A DNA stretch of 64,000 nt from positions 3,931-67,930 of the forward strand of contig CBIHOF010000028.1 of NCBI GenBank assembly GCA_966211955.1. Direction: 5' to 3'. The notes under the pieces were generated by a model that worked only from the letters and a program-made list of their open reading frames with translations, was not told where the DNA came from and did no database searches. Positions 15,801 to 24,170 of this stretch are shown here, piece after piece (position 1 is the stretch's first letter; every line of letters starts with the position of its first letter). Origin of the DNA: Albitalea sp966211955 (GTDB lineage: Bacteria > Pseudomonadota > Gammaproteobacteria > Burkholderiales > Burkholderiaceae_C). Both the position numbers and the translations under genes were made by a program.

Positions 15801-16137
15801 TGATGGCGGCCTGCACCTCCTGCTCGGCCACATCCAGCGCAAGGCCGAGGCCGAACTGCAGCGTGATCATCGACACGCCCGCCGCGCTGGTCGAGCTGAT
15901 GCGCTGCAGGCCGGACATCTGCCCGAACTGCTTCTCCAGCGGCGCGGTGACGGTGCGGCTCATCACCTCGGGGCTCGCGCCGGGGTAGAGCGTCTGCACC
16001 TGGATGGTCGGGTAGTCGACCTGCGGCAACGCGGACAGCGGCAGGAAGCGGAAGCCCACGATGCCGGCGAGCACGATGGCCACCATCAGCAGCGAGGTCG
16101 CCACCGGGCGCAGGATGAAAGGACGCGACGGACTCAT
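12856..16137 (-). CDS. mdtB: RND efflux permease, MdtB-like, with repeat-derived C-terminal tail
   Basis: Inner-membrane RND transporter of 1093 residues. It matches MdtB closely: SRPFILRPVATSLLMVAIVL, DYPTIQVQTLYPGASPEVM, FGQMSGLQRISS, VSGVG-type porter motifs and FVVDDAIVMIENISRYIEDG. Two oddities are seen. A roughly 20-residue insertion with two cysteines follows LGAWA (about residues 281-300). The final 50 or so residues after FDRLGVRLRGG, rich in Pro/Gly, are encoded by a palindromic repeat, so the ancestral protein would have been about 1040 residues. The stop overlaps the mdtC start (TCAT on the + strand), preserving coupling. Confidence 0.93.
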   Translation of the reverse strand: MSPSRPFILRPVATSLLMVAIVLAGIVGFRFLPLSALPQVDYPTIQVQTLYPGASPEVMSRTVTAPLEKQFGQMSGLQRISSTSAAGVSMITLQFGLGLALDVAEQEVQAAINAGGSTLPADLPAPPVYAKVNPADAPVLTLAVTSDSLPLTEVQNLVNTRLAQKVSQVTGVGLVTLSGGQRPAVRIQADTQALSSYGIGLDTIRSAISSANANSAKGSFEGPTRSYTINANDQLVTADDYKNLIVAFKNGAPIRLNNVAHVVDSAENVKLGAWASLACTRAAASSGDNDCADARGRHFKPAIIVNVQRQPGANVIQTVDAIKKRLPELTASMPASVQVDVLSDRTTGIRSSVEHVETELVLAVVMVVLVIFAFLHSVRATVIASLAVPISLIGTCGVMYLMGYSLNNLSLMALTIATGFVVDDAIVMIENISRYIEDGDPPMEAALKGATQIGFTIISLTVSLIAVLIPLLFMGDVVGRLFREFAVTLAITILISAVVSLTLVPMMSARWLRHDEKPHGIGQRIQRGFDRVIVHYDHGLQWVLDRQRLTLWVALATFGLTVLLYIVIPKGLFPTQDTGQLQARIEASETVSYARMATLQQAAAQALLEDPDVENIASFVGVDAANNTMLHTGHMLINLKTGRSGKQEALMNRLQQRVRQVAGVTLYLQPTQDLTIDAESGPTQYRVSIEGSDDATVALWATRLAQKLHEVPQVRNVVSDANATGMAVQIDIDRDTASRLGISASTVDEALYSAFGQRIVSTIFTETNQYRVILEARQDALSSPQTLGNLHLATSSGDTTPLSAIANIREVQAPLQITHVAQYPATTVGFDTADGVSLGRSVDAIRAAAKDIAMPTSVSMTFLGAAGAYENSLTNQLWLILAAIICVYIVLGVLYESYVHPLTILSTLPSAGVGALLALMIGGHDLGVIGIIGIILLIGIVKKNAIMMIDFAIDAERNDGKPPREAIHQAALLRFRPILMTTMAALFAALPLMFGWGEGAELRRPLGLSIFGGLVVSQLLTLFTTPVIYLAFDRLGVRLRGGRRPHPNPPPAGEGAGPDGSGGTSGSGGHGASNGGAVLLPPLGEGRDGGVGP
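12862..13013. repeat. REP/BIME-like inverted element inside mdtB 3' end
   Basis: Two GC-rich units in opposite orientation: about 12862-12905 (CCCACGCCCCCATCCCGG...) and 12971-13013 (CTCCCTCCCCCGCTGGGG...GGGCGACGG). The reverse complement of the first matches the second at most positions. The design is the same as at 1440-1542. It lies within the reading frame of the mdtB-like gene and encodes its last 50 or so residues. Confidence 0.75.
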
Positions 16138-16149
16138 TGGCGACGTGTG

Positions 16150-17664
16150 TCAGGACTGCGCGGCATCGCTGGCACGGCGGCGATGCGGCCGGCTGGCTCC
16201 GTCGGCGGGCGGGGCGGCCGACGTGTCGGCATCCGCTGCGGCGCCCGGACCGGCACCGCTCGCACGGCGGCCGGCCCATGCACCTGACGCCCCCGGCGCA
16301 CCCGACGGACCTGTGCGGGGTCCCGATGCGCGATTCCCGCGTCCACCTGCCGGCGCCGACGCCGGCCGGTCGCCTGGCAACTGCACCCGCGCGCCATCCT
16401 TCAGCCGGTCCGCGCCTTCGGTGATGACCTTCTCGCCCGCGGCAAGCCCCGAGGCGATGGCGACGCGGTCGCCCGTCGCCTGGGCGGTCGTGACCTTGCG
16501 CTGCGACACCGTGCGGTCTTCATTGAGCACGTAGACGAAATCGCCCTCGCCGCCATGGCGCAAGGCCGTCGTGGGGACGACGACCGCGCCGCTGATGGTG
16601 TCCAGCAGCAGCCTCACGTTCACGAACTGGCTGGGGAAGAGCGTGCTCTTGGCGTTCGCAAAGCGTGCCTTGGCGCGCACCGTGCCCGTCTGCGTGTCGA
16701 CCTGGTTGTTGAGTGTGGAAAAGGTGCCGCGGTCCAGCTCGTTGGTGCGGCTGCGGTCGAACGCGGTGACCGGCATGGCCGCGCCTTGCGCCACGCGGCG
16801 CTCGACGTCGGGCACGCGGTCTTGCGGCACGGCGAACTCGACGTCGATGGGCGCGAGCTGCGTGATGACGGCAATGCCGTTGGCGTCGCCCGAGGACACC
16901 ACGTTGCCGAGGTCCACCACCCGCAGGCCCAACCGGCCGCTGACTGGCGCCACGATGCGCGTGTAGCCGAGGTTCAGCCGGGCCGTGCCTTCGGCGGCCT
17001 TGTCGGAGATGACCGTGCCCTCGAGCTGCTTGACCAGCGCCGCCTGAGTGTCCACGTCCTGCCGGGCGATTGAATCCTGCTGCAGCAAGGTGCGAAAGCG
17101 CTCGAGCGTCAGCTTCGCGTTGTCCAGCTGCGCCTGGTCGCGCAGGCGCTGGCCTTCCGACTGCATCACCGCCATCTCGAAAGGCCGCGCGTCGATGGTG
17201 GCCAACAACTGCCCGGCGCGCACCATCTGGCCTTCCTTGAACAGCACCTGCTTGAGCACGCCAGAGACCTGCGGCCGCACGGTGACGGTGGCCGACGGGG
17301 TGACCGTGCCGAGCGAGTCGATCCACACGGGGATGTCGGCCACTTCCGCCGTGGCCACGCCGACGGTGGTGGCCGGGGCGCCGCGTCGGCCGCCACCGGG
17401 ACCGCCCGGGCCCCCGGGTCCACCGGGCCCGCCCGGCCCGGCGGCGGAGCCGGAGGCCGAGGAGGTCGATTGATGCGTCAAGCTCCAGGCAAGCGCGCCC
17501 AGCCCTGCCAGCGCGATGACCGCGATCAAACTGCCCAGCCACCGATGCCGCGGCTTGGCGCGCACTGGCGGCTCGGGCGTGCTGCCGGCAGGGACAAGTT
17601 CGGTGGCCCGGTGCGACGCAGGCAAGGCGTCGGGGCTTTGCTTTCCTTGTTGTTGTTCTTCCAT
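16150..17664 (-). CDS. mdtA: RND efflux membrane-fusion (periplasmic adaptor) protein, MdtA-like
   Basis: Adaptor of 504 residues anchored by one N-terminal membrane helix (about 43-63, WLGSLIAVIALAGLGALAWS). A Gly/Pro-rich linker (GPGGPGGPGGPGGPGGGRR) leads into the barrel-sandwich hybrid domain (DIPVWIDSLGTVTPSATVTV, LLATIDARPFEMAVMQSEGQ) with a helical hairpin, then beta-barrel and MPD regions (RKVTTAQATGDRVAIASGL). The Arg/Ala/Gly/Pro-rich C-terminal extension of about 70 residues is not typical of MdtA. It is the first gene of the operon, 12 nt before mdtB. ATG at 17664 is chosen over an in-frame GTG at 17670. Confidence 0.92.
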   Translation of the reverse strand: MEEQQQGKQSPDALPASHRATELVPAGSTPEPPVRAKPRHRWLGSLIAVIALAGLGALAWSLTHQSTSSASGSAAGPGGPGGPGGPGGPGGGRRGAPATTVGVATAEVADIPVWIDSLGTVTPSATVTVRPQVSGVLKQVLFKEGQMVRAGQLLATIDARPFEMAVMQSEGQRLRDQAQLDNAKLTLERFRTLLQQDSIARQDVDTQAALVKQLEGTVISDKAAEGTARLNLGYTRIVAPVSGRLGLRVVDLGNVVSSGDANGIAVITQLAPIDVEFAVPQDRVPDVERRVAQGAAMPVTAFDRSRTNELDRGTFSTLNNQVDTQTGTVRAKARFANAKSTLFPSQFVNVRLLLDTISGAVVVPTTALRHGGEGDFVYVLNEDRTVSQRKVTTAQATGDRVAIASGLAAGEKVITEGADRLKDGARVQLPGDRPASAPAGGRGNRASGPRTGPSGAPGASGAWAGRRASGAGPGAAADADTSAAPPADGASRPHRRRASDAAQS

Positions 17665-17670
17665 GAGCAC

Positions 17671-17903
17671 TCGCTGGCTGGTCTCTGACGATGTTCTTCG
17701 AACAATGGAAAAGGGCGATGCTCGGCTGGACGGAGCATCAATGCTCGAGCAGCAAACGGCGCTCCCGAGAGGCCCTGTGCCTGGTGAATCAGCTGATTCC
17801 GGACTGACTGTCGACCGATTTGTTGTCGGTCGTGATTCAGTCGGTCAACCCAATGTAAAGCTGGGTTCGTTGCCGGGCACGGGGGCGCCCCAGGTGCTGC
17901 GAA
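17671..17903. promoter_or_regulatory. Promoter region of the mdtABC operon with a palindrome
   Basis: About 230 bases without a gene, between the serine hydrolase stop and the mdtA start. It contains CGACCGA (17812-17818) and TCGGTCG (17826-17832), perfect 7-bp arms 7 nt apart, flanked by GACTG and CAGTC. The spacing fits a dimeric repressor such as TetR or MarR, and no T-run is present that would suggest a terminator. No regulator gene adjoins the operon. Confidence 0.5.
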
Positions 17904-19286
17904 TCAAGCACCGTAGCGTTGTGCCAGCTCCTTGGCGGCCCGCGCCTCGGGCAGGAGCCGTGTGCCGCCCAGCCAGGCCTGCGTCGCGCGGCCGCGGGCA
18001 TCGCGTTCGATGCGCGCCAGCTCGCCGTGGTTGGCGAAGCCGCCGGCGAGCGCAATGCGCCCGCGCTCGATGCCGTGCCGGTCGCGGCCCAGCGGCTCGA
18101 TCTGCGGCGCGTCCATCACCGGGTTGGGCAGCGTGGGATTGGCGACCAGCACCTTGCCGTCCATCGCAAGAAAGTCCGTCGCGCCCCAAAGGCTCCAGAA
18201 GCGGCCACCCCACGGTGCCGCGCGGCGCGATGGCGCGCCGTGCTTCGCGAACGCCTGCATCACATGGAGCGCGCCATCCAGCCAGACATGCGACAGCCCG
18301 TCGGCTGAATTGGTGAGCACCGAGATCGCGATGTCCTGCGAGGTCACGCAGACCGTGCGTGTGATCGTGCCCTGGAAGCCGCCGGAGTGTCCGAACCAGT
18401 CCCATCCACCGAGCGAGCCGGAGATGGTCCCGAGGCCGTACCAGCGCTCGATCGAGTTGTGCGCATCGCGCCATTGCCGCCGAGCCATCTCGCGCCGGCT
18501 CTCGACGCTCAGCACGCTCTTCTTCGCAGTGGGCGAGAGGCTGCCGAAGAAGCGCGCGAGATCAGCCGCGGTGCTGATGAAGCCCGTCGCCGATGCAAGC
18601 GCATTCGTGGGGTTGGTGGCCGGGATGAGCACGCGGCGCCCGAGCGGCAGCTTGCTGCTGTGACCGTGCGCGAAGGGCTTGGATTTCGGCAGGGGCGCGT
18701 CGGGCGTCGTCTCCTCGAGGCCGGACGCGGCGACGATTTCCCGGGCGATCCAGTCGACGTAGCTCTCGCCCGTCACCGCTTCGATCACCAGGCCCAGCAG
18801 GCCGTAGCCGTGGTTCGAATACTTGAAGCGCGTGTTCGGCTCGATGGTCGTGCCGCGCGACAGGTCCTCGCGGATCTCGTCGGCGTTCAGGAAGGGCCGG
18901 CGGTCCTGCCACTGGCCGGCGTCGAAGCCATCGCGAATCAACCCGGCCGTGTGAGAGAGCAGTTGCGTGATGGTGGCCGCGGCCACGTCGTCATGCAGCC
19001 CGAACACGAAGTCGCCGACGCGGTCATCGAGCTGCAGCCGTCCTTCCTCGCGCAGCGTGAGAATGCCGGCCGCGGTGAAGGTCTTGGAATGCGACGCGAC
19101 CCGGAAGCGATGGCGCGGCGTGAGCGCAACCTCCCGCACGATGTCGGCGTGGCCGAAGGCCTGCTCGAACACCAGCTTGCCCTTGTGCGCCACCGCCAAC
19201 GAACAGCCCGGCTGCTCGGTGAGCCGCATCTGGTGCTCGATCCAGCGCGGGATGTAGTCGAGTGCAGCGGCGAGCCATTTGTCCAA
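17904..19286 (-). CDS. Serine hydrolase, class C beta-lactamase/penicillin-binding family
   Basis: Protein of 460 residues. The catalytic SxxK motif is seen as ASHSKTFTAAGIL, the YxN motif as FKYSNHGYGLLGL, and the third box as GHSGGFQG (HxG). The C-terminal 130 residues form an extra beta domain, as in several esterases of this family. No signal peptide is visible, so it may act in the cytosol, more like an esterase or D-aminopeptidase than a resistance beta-lactamase. A TTG start at 19286 is preferred over the TTG at 19298, because GGAGG lies 5 nt upstream of the former. An intrinsic terminator of the upstream gene ends just before it. Confidence 0.82.
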   Translation of the reverse strand: MDKWLAAALDYIPRWIEHQMRLTEQPGCSLAVAHKGKLVFEQAFGHADIVREVALTPRHRFRVASHSKTFTAAGILTLREEGRLQLDDRVGDFVFGLHDDVAAATITQLLSHTAGLIRDGFDAGQWQDRRPFLNADEIREDLSRGTTIEPNTRFKYSNHGYGLLGLVIEAVTGESYVDWIAREIVAASGLEETTPDAPLPKSKPFAHGHSSKLPLGRRVLIPATNPTNALASATGFISTAADLARFFGSLSPTAKKSVLSVESRREMARRQWRDAHNSIERWYGLGTISGSLGGWDWFGHSGGFQGTITRTVCVTSQDIAISVLTNSADGLSHVWLDGALHVMQAFAKHGAPSRRAAPWGGRFWSLWGATDFLAMDGKVLVANPTLPNPVMDAPQIEPLGRDRHGIERGRIALAGGFANHGELARIERDARGRATQAWLGGTRLLPEARAAKELAQRYGA

Positions 19287-19296
19287 GGGAGCCTCC

Positions 19297-19334
19297 AAAG
19301 AAAACGCGCCGGGTCCCTGGCGGAACCCGGCGCG
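19297..19334 (-). terminator. Rho-independent terminator of the PKD/Ycf48-like gene
   Basis: On the minus strand the stem CGCGCCGGGT...ACCCGGCGCG (19334-19325 with 19314-19305) is followed by TTTTCTTTGG. It lies 35 nt after the stop of the large lipoprotein gene, and its tail abuts the ribosome-binding site of the serine hydrolase. Confidence 0.8.
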
Positions 19335-19368
19335 AATCTTGACAGAGACCGCCCGCGGCGGCCGGCGA

Positions 19369-21630
19369 CTATCGCCCGCCGGTGGCGGTCACGAGGATGG
19401 TGCCGTTGTCGCCGACGGCCCAGCCGGTCTGGTCGTCGGTGAGGAAGATGGACAGCAGGTTCGCATGCGAGCTGGTGGGCTGCACCGTCCACGTCAGGCC
19501 CCCATCGGCGGTCGCGAGAACGGTGCCCGAACTGCCGACAGCCATGCCGACCTTGGCATTCACGAAGCGCACGTCGCTCAGGCTGTTGCCCGTGGGCGAA
19601 TTGATATGCGTCCAGCTCTGTCCGCGGTCAGTGGACCGCACGATGGCTCCGTAGTCACCCACCGCCACGGCTGTGTTGGCATCCACGAGGGCCACACGGC
19701 GCAAGGCACTGGCCGTGGCGCTCGAATGCGGTTGCCACGTGGCGCCGCCGTCCGCCGTGGTGACGACGAAACCGCTGGGGCCGACAGCAATGCCATGGGT
19801 GAGGTCAATGAAGCGCAGCGACTGGAAGCTGTTGATGCTTGTGTACGTGCCCGCGGCTTCCCAAGACGCGCCACCGTCGATGGTCTTGTAGAAGACGGAT
19901 GACGAACAACATGCCGACACCGCCCAGCCGTGACTCGCGTCGACAAAATGGAAGTCGGTCAGTCCGTAGATCGTGGCGCTGGTCTGTGGCACCGGCGAGA
20001 GCCACGACAGCCCCTTGTCAGTCGAGCGGTAGATGGTTCCAGTGCCGGAAATGACCCAGCCTACGCTCGCGTCGGCAAGGAACTGCATGCGGGACCACGG
20101 GCTGTAGGACGTCGGGACGGTCGTCGTCCACGTCTGGCCGCCGTCCGCGGTGCGCATCGTGGCGCCATCATTGGAGATCGCAGTTCCGGCCTTGGTGCCG
20201 AAGAACCAGACCGAATTGAGTGTGGTCGCCGACGTCTGTGACTGCTTGTCCCAGTTGGCACCGCCATCGAAGCTCACGTACACCGAGCCCCAATAGTCGC
20301 GCAGCTGAATGATCTGCGCACTGTAGGCATGTGCATCACTGAAGTACGGAGGCACGGTCGAGGGCAGCGGGATGTCTTGCCATGTGGCACCGCCATCGGT
20401 GGTGCGCTTGTACCCGAAGCCGTAGTTCGATCGGGCAAACGCGGTAGTTGCGTCGATGAATTCGAAGTTGACGTAGCCCGACGAGTAGTACGGCGTGCTG
20501 TTCAACTGGAAAGGATCGGCGTCGAAGGCCTGCCACGTCACACCGCCGTCAGCGGTGCGGCTGCCGACCGCCCGGTTCACGTACGCGCCGGTGGACGTAT
20601 CCCATCCACTGTCAAGCGACAACAGCCATCCATGCGTGGCGTCGCTGAACCGAAAGTCGATCACCTGGCGCGACAGGCCAGTGGCCACATCGGACGGGAT
20701 GGCCACCGGCGTCCAGCTGGCGCCACCATTGGTGGAGTGGTCGAGGATGGGCGTGGTGGTCCATCCCATGTAGGGTGCGGCCCAGATGTCGGTGGCGGAC
20801 ACCACCGCATAGCGCGACGCATTGATGTCGCTCACGGTGGACCATGAAACCCCGCCGTCCTTGGTGAGCATGATCGAGTTCGAGTAGTTCGAACTCACCC
20901 AGGCAGTGTTTGCGTCAAGGGCTCCGACGGCCGCGCCGGTGAGCGATGTTCCCGCGCTGAGCACTGTCCAGTGTGCGCCTCCATCCAAGGTGCGCAGAAC
21001 GGCTCCATTGGCTCCGACGACCCAGCCGACGTTGGCATCGACGAACCTGGCCGCATAGAGCTGGAAGTCGGTGCCGGAACGTTGAACGGTCCATGTCTTG
21101 CCGCCGTTGGCGGAGAAGAGGATGGTCCCAAGTTCACCGACGGCCCACGCATGCGTGCTGTCCAGATGGAAGGTGCTGCTGATCGCGTTGCCTTGAGGCA
21201 ATGGGTTCTGCCAACACCAACCGGCCCCGCTCTCGCCAGTGCATGCCTTGCCCTGCGTGAGCGACATGTCCGATACGGTGACCGTGAAGTCGCTGTCCGC
21301 CTTTGCACCGGCTTCGTTCGTCACGGTCACATGACCGGTGTACGTCCCAGGCTTCGAATAGTTGTGTGCCGGATTGGCCGAAGTACTGGTCGTGCCGTCG
21401 CCAAAGGTCCACTGATAACTCAGCGCCGCCGACCCGTTCGATGAGAACTCGACGTTCCCGTCGACCGATTGCCTCGTCGCCGGGATGCTGACCGTGAGGC
21501 TGGCCGGCAGTGCCGTCGGTTCCGGTGTGGAAGAACCACCACCGCCGCACGCCGTGAGAACCAGCGCCATGGCGCCGGCAATGAAACAAGAACGCGCAAT
21601 GCCGCGCGTCGCGTCGAATGAAGACGTCAT
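19369..21630 (-). CDS. Large lipoprotein with PKD domain and Ycf48/BNR-type beta-propeller repeats
   Basis: Cell-surface or periplasmic lipoprotein of 753 residues. The signal peptide ends at the lipobox LTAC (FIAGAMALVLTACGGGG). A PKD domain (about residues 45-120) has YQWTFGDGTTSTSANPAHNY. The rest, to the C-terminus, consists of about 12 repeats with the theme GWAVG..G.ILRT.DGG.TW, the Ycf48/photosynthesis-system-II-assembly and BNR/sialidase type repeat, forming one or two beta-propellers. No sialidase catalytic residues are recognised. Such proteins bind partners or polymers at the surface; the real function is unknown. A strong Shine-Dalgarno (GGGAG) precedes ATG 21630. Confidence 0.82.
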   Translation of the reverse strand: MTSSFDATRGIARSCFIAGAMALVLTACGGGGSSTPEPTALPASLTVSIPATRQSVDGNVEFSSNGSAALSYQWTFGDGTTSTSANPAHNYSKPGTYTGHVTVTNEAGAKADSDFTVTVSDMSLTQGKACTGESGAGWCWQNPLPQGNAISSTFHLDSTHAWAVGELGTILFSANGGKTWTVQRSGTDFQLYAARFVDANVGWVVGANGAVLRTLDGGAHWTVLSAGTSLTGAAVGALDANTAWVSSNYSNSIMLTKDGGVSWSTVSDINASRYAVVSATDIWAAPYMGWTTTPILDHSTNGGASWTPVAIPSDVATGLSRQVIDFRFSDATHGWLLSLDSGWDTSTGAYVNRAVGSRTADGGVTWQAFDADPFQLNSTPYYSSGYVNFEFIDATTAFARSNYGFGYKRTTDGGATWQDIPLPSTVPPYFSDAHAYSAQIIQLRDYWGSVYVSFDGGANWDKQSQTSATTLNSVWFFGTKAGTAISNDGATMRTADGGQTWTTTVPTSYSPWSRMQFLADASVGWVISGTGTIYRSTDKGLSWLSPVPQTSATIYGLTDFHFVDASHGWAVSACCSSSVFYKTIDGGASWEAAGTYTSINSFQSLRFIDLTHGIAVGPSGFVVTTADGGATWQPHSSATASALRRVALVDANTAVAVGDYGAIVRSTDRGQSWTHINSPTGNSLSDVRFVNAKVGMAVGSSGTVLATADGGLTWTVQPTSSHANLLSIFLTDDQTGWAVGDNGTILVTATGGR

Positions 21631-21733
21631 GCCCCTCGCTCCCTGATTTTTTGGACGGCGAATGGTAGCGTCTCGAAACAATATGTCACGCACAGGCGGA
21701 CCCCACGAACGAGGGGCCGTGTGCGAGAAGCGC

Positions 21734-22453
21734 TCAGCGCCCGAAGATCCCCTTCACCCGATCCCCGAGCGACTTCAACGCCCGCTCGAACCCGAGGCTG
21801 GCCACCAGCCGCTGGCTGATCGCCTTGGCCACCCGGTCGCCCAGTTGCGCCGGCGTGATGCCGCCTTCCGCACGGCCAAGGTTGTGCATCACCACGTCGG
21901 GCAAGGTTGCCGACACCGTCTGGCCAAGCAGGGCAGGCGAGGTGGCGCGTGCATGCGCGTGGCGGATGACGAATTCGTCGACGATGATCTTCTTGGCCGG
22001 CTTGCCGGAGGCGCTCGTCTGCGCGGGGCCCTTCGAGCCGGCCGCAAGGGCCTTCGCGATGTTGCGCTGGATGGCGTCGAAGTTGGTGCCGTCCGAGCCC
22101 TTCTCGTAGTTCACGTCGGGCGAATCGATGACGATGCGCTTGATCACCACCACCGGGTCGGCCACGCTGTGGATGTCTACCGCCACCTCGATCACACCGA
22201 CCCTGATCGCATGCGCCGTCTTGAAGCCATCAGGGTTGCCCACCACCAGGCCGCGCACGGTGCCCGAACCGTCGGTGGTCTTGATCTGCACGCCATCGAC
22301 GCTGACCCGGCAGCCGCACATCTCGCTGCCGTAGTGCGCCGTGGCGCGCTGCACGATGCCGTCCAGGTTGGTGAAGAACCACCAGGCCGTGCCTGCGGCG
22401 AGCAGCAGCATCAGCACCGCGGCAGCGAGGAAACTCTTGCCGGCCCGGCTCAT
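21734..22453 (-). CDS. AsmA-like membrane-anchored protein
   Basis: Protein of 239 residues with one N-terminal membrane helix (about 7-28, SFLAAAVLMLLLAAGTAWWF) and a periplasmic domain. The segment IEVAVDIHSVADPVVVIKRI and IDSPDVNYE, typical of AsmA/DUF748 proteins, suggests a short member of the AsmA/TamB superfamily linked to phospholipid transport or envelope assembly. Assignment rests on pattern only. The gene follows the SRPBCC gene by 22 nt on the same strand, so the two are probably cotranscribed. Confidence 0.6.
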   Translation of the reverse strand: MSRAGKSFLAAAVLMLLLAAGTAWWFFTNLDGIVQRATAHYGSEMCGCRVSVDGVQIKTTDGSGTVRGLVVGNPDGFKTAHAIRVGVIEVAVDIHSVADPVVVIKRIVIDSPDVNYEKGSDGTNFDAIQRNIAKALAAGSKGPAQTSASGKPAKKIIVDEFVIRHAHARATSPALLGQTVSATLPDVVMHNLGRAEGGITPAQLGDRVAKAISQRLVASLGFERALKSLGDRVKGIFGR

Positions 22454-22475
22454 CGATGACGCCCATGGAACGCCA

Positions 22476-23006
22476 TCACTGCTTCTCCGCCGCGGCCTTG
22501 AGATTGGCCAGGCCTGCCTCGAAATCCTTGCCGACCATGCGGTCCGCGCCCAGCGCCATCCAGCGGAACAGCGGGTTGCTGCCCATGTCCCCGTCCATGG
22601 TCCAGGTGACCTTGGTGATGTTGTTGTCCGGCACGAAATCGAGCTCGCCATGCGAGGTGGTGCCGAAGTCCGGGAAGTAGAGGTCGAAGGCGACCTTGCG
22701 CGCCGGCTCGGTGGCCGTGAAGGTCATGCTCCCGTCGCCCTGGCTCTTGCTCTTCCACGACCACTTGGCACCCGTGCCGCTGTCGGGTCCGGCGTATTCG
22801 ATCTGCATATTCGGATCGCGCTGGTTCCACACCGACCACTGCTTCCATTGCCTCGGGCTCGCGACGAAGGCATAGACCTTGTCGGCCGGCGCGTTGATGG
22901 TGATGCTGCGAGAGACGGTGAACTTCGGTGAGAGCAGGTAGCCGCCGACGATGAGGACCGCGAGCAGCGCGAGCACGACGATCAGGATCCATTTCAAGAT
23001 CTTCAT
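22476..23006 (-). CDS. SRPBCC family protein with membrane anchor
   Basis: Protein of 176 residues. A single N-terminal helix (MKILKWILIVVLALLAVLIV) anchors a polyketide-cyclase/START-like SRPBCC domain (FTVSRSITINAPADKVYAFV, RQWKQWSVW, KVTWTMDGDMG, FEAGLANLK). The fold forms a hydrophobic ligand cavity, and the ligand is unknown. It is the first gene of a likely two-gene unit with the AsmA-like gene. Confidence 0.88.
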   Translation of the reverse strand: MKILKWILIVVLALLAVLIVGGYLLSPKFTVSRSITINAPADKVYAFVASPRQWKQWSVWNQRDPNMQIEYAGPDSGTGAKWSWKSKSQGDGSMTFTATEPARKVAFDLYFPDFGTTSHGELDFVPDNNITKVTWTMDGDMGSNPLFRWMALGADRMVGKDFEAGLANLKAAAEKQ

Positions 23007-23059
23007 TCACCCACCTTCGTTTGATTTGGCCGCGAGTCTGCACTGGATGCGAATCGCGT

Positions 23060-24118
23060 TCAAGGGTGGACTTGCAGCTCCCGACGTGCCTCGTTGCTCT
23101 GGATGCCGAGCTCGAGCAAGGCCATCACCGCCGTCGCTTCTTCGGCGGTGACCGGGATGGGGCCTTGGGCGAGGATCGCATCGCGTACGCCTGCGTAGTA
23201 GTCGGTGTAGCGGCCCGGCTTGACTGCATGGGGCGAAGCCCGCACGACGTCCAGGCTGCGGTCATCGGGCAGGCTGAAGCTCGCGCTTTCGGGCGGCAGT
23301 TCCCAGCGCGCGACGCCGTCGGGCCGCTGGCCGGTCTTGAGCGTGTCTTCCTGCGGATCGAGACCCGACTTGACCCAGCTGCCGCCCGTGCCGTGCACCG
23401 TGAAGCGCGGGCCCGGCGAGGCCGCCAGCGCACTGGCGTGCAGCACGACACGCAGGCCATGGCCATAGCGCAGCAGTGCATGGAAGCTGTCGTTGGTCAC
23501 GGCGCCGTCACGTTGCGTGGCGAGGTCTGCCTGCAGTGCCACGGGCAGGCCGAAGAGCTGCACGGCCTGGTCGACGAGGTGCGCCCCGAGGTCCAGCCAC
23601 AGTCCGCTTCCCGGCCCGGCCTGCTCACGCCAGCGTCCTCGCACGATGGGCCGGAAGCGGTCGAAGTGCGATTCGAAATGGGTGATGCGCCCCAGCCGGC
23701 CGCCGGCAATCACGTCGCGCAGCGTGAGGAAATCGCCGTCCCAGCGCCGGTTGTGGAAGACCGAGAGCACGCGCTTTCGCTTGGCAGCCAACGCGGCGAG
23801 TTGCCTCGCCTCGTCCTGCGTGAGGGTGAAGGGCTTGTCGACCACGACATGCTTGCCGGCCAGCAGCGCGTCGCGCGCGATGGGGAAGTGGGTCTCGTTG
23901 GGGGTGGGTACCACCACGAGGTCGATGTCGCCGCGGGCGACGAGTGCGGCGGGGCCGTCGCACACGTTCATGCCCGGCCAGTCGGCATGCACCTTCGCGG
24001 CGTCGCTGCTGGACACGGCCTGGATGACGAGGCCGGGGACGCTTGCGATCAGGGGCGCATGGAAGGTCTTGGTGGCGTAGCCGTAGCCGACGATCCCGAC
24101 GCGGATGGGTGTTGTCAT
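23060..24118 (-). CDS. Gfo/Idh/MocA-family NAD(P)-dependent oxidoreductase
   Basis: Enzyme of 352 residues. The N-terminal Rossmann fold is seen in IRVGIVGYGYATKTFHAPLI, followed by the family motif VDKPFTLTQDEARQL (EKP-like, here DKP) with the catalytic Lys, and the C-terminal dimerisation domain with LWLDLGAHLVDQAVQLFG. The family oxidises sugars, inositols or related polyols. It is close to the YhhX group by the pattern YGYATKTFHAPLI and length (E. coli YhhX is 345). It is divergent from gor, with 52 nt between starts. Confidence 0.9.
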   Translation of the reverse strand: MTTPIRVGIVGYGYATKTFHAPLIASVPGLVIQAVSSSDAAKVHADWPGMNVCDGPAALVARGDIDLVVVPTPNETHFPIARDALLAGKHVVVDKPFTLTQDEARQLAALAAKRKRVLSVFHNRRWDGDFLTLRDVIAGGRLGRITHFESHFDRFRPIVRGRWREQAGPGSGLWLDLGAHLVDQAVQLFGLPVALQADLATQRDGAVTNDSFHALLRYGHGLRVVLHASALAASPGPRFTVHGTGGSWVKSGLDPQEDTLKTGQRPDGVARWELPPESASFSLPDDRSLDVVRASPHAVKPGRYTDYYAGVRDAILAQGPIPVTAEEATAVMALLELGIQSNEARRELQVHP

Positions 24119-24170
24119 GGAAAGAAATTCTGAAGCCGGTAGCGCATCATCGCCACTTCGGAGAATCCAC

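Noticed and set aside
14011..16287. Very long open frame on the plus strand opposite mdtB
   Set aside because: Antisense shadow of a GC-rich gene: composition is His/Arg-rich, no known domain, while the minus strand has a clear RND permease.
17904..19286. Acquired beta-lactamase resistance gene
   Set aside because: Motifs fit the serine hydrolase/esterase branch, there is no signal peptide and no mobile element nearby.
19369..21630. Photosystem II assembly factor (Ycf48)
   Set aside because: Only the repeat type matches; lipobox, PKD domain and context exclude a photosystem role.
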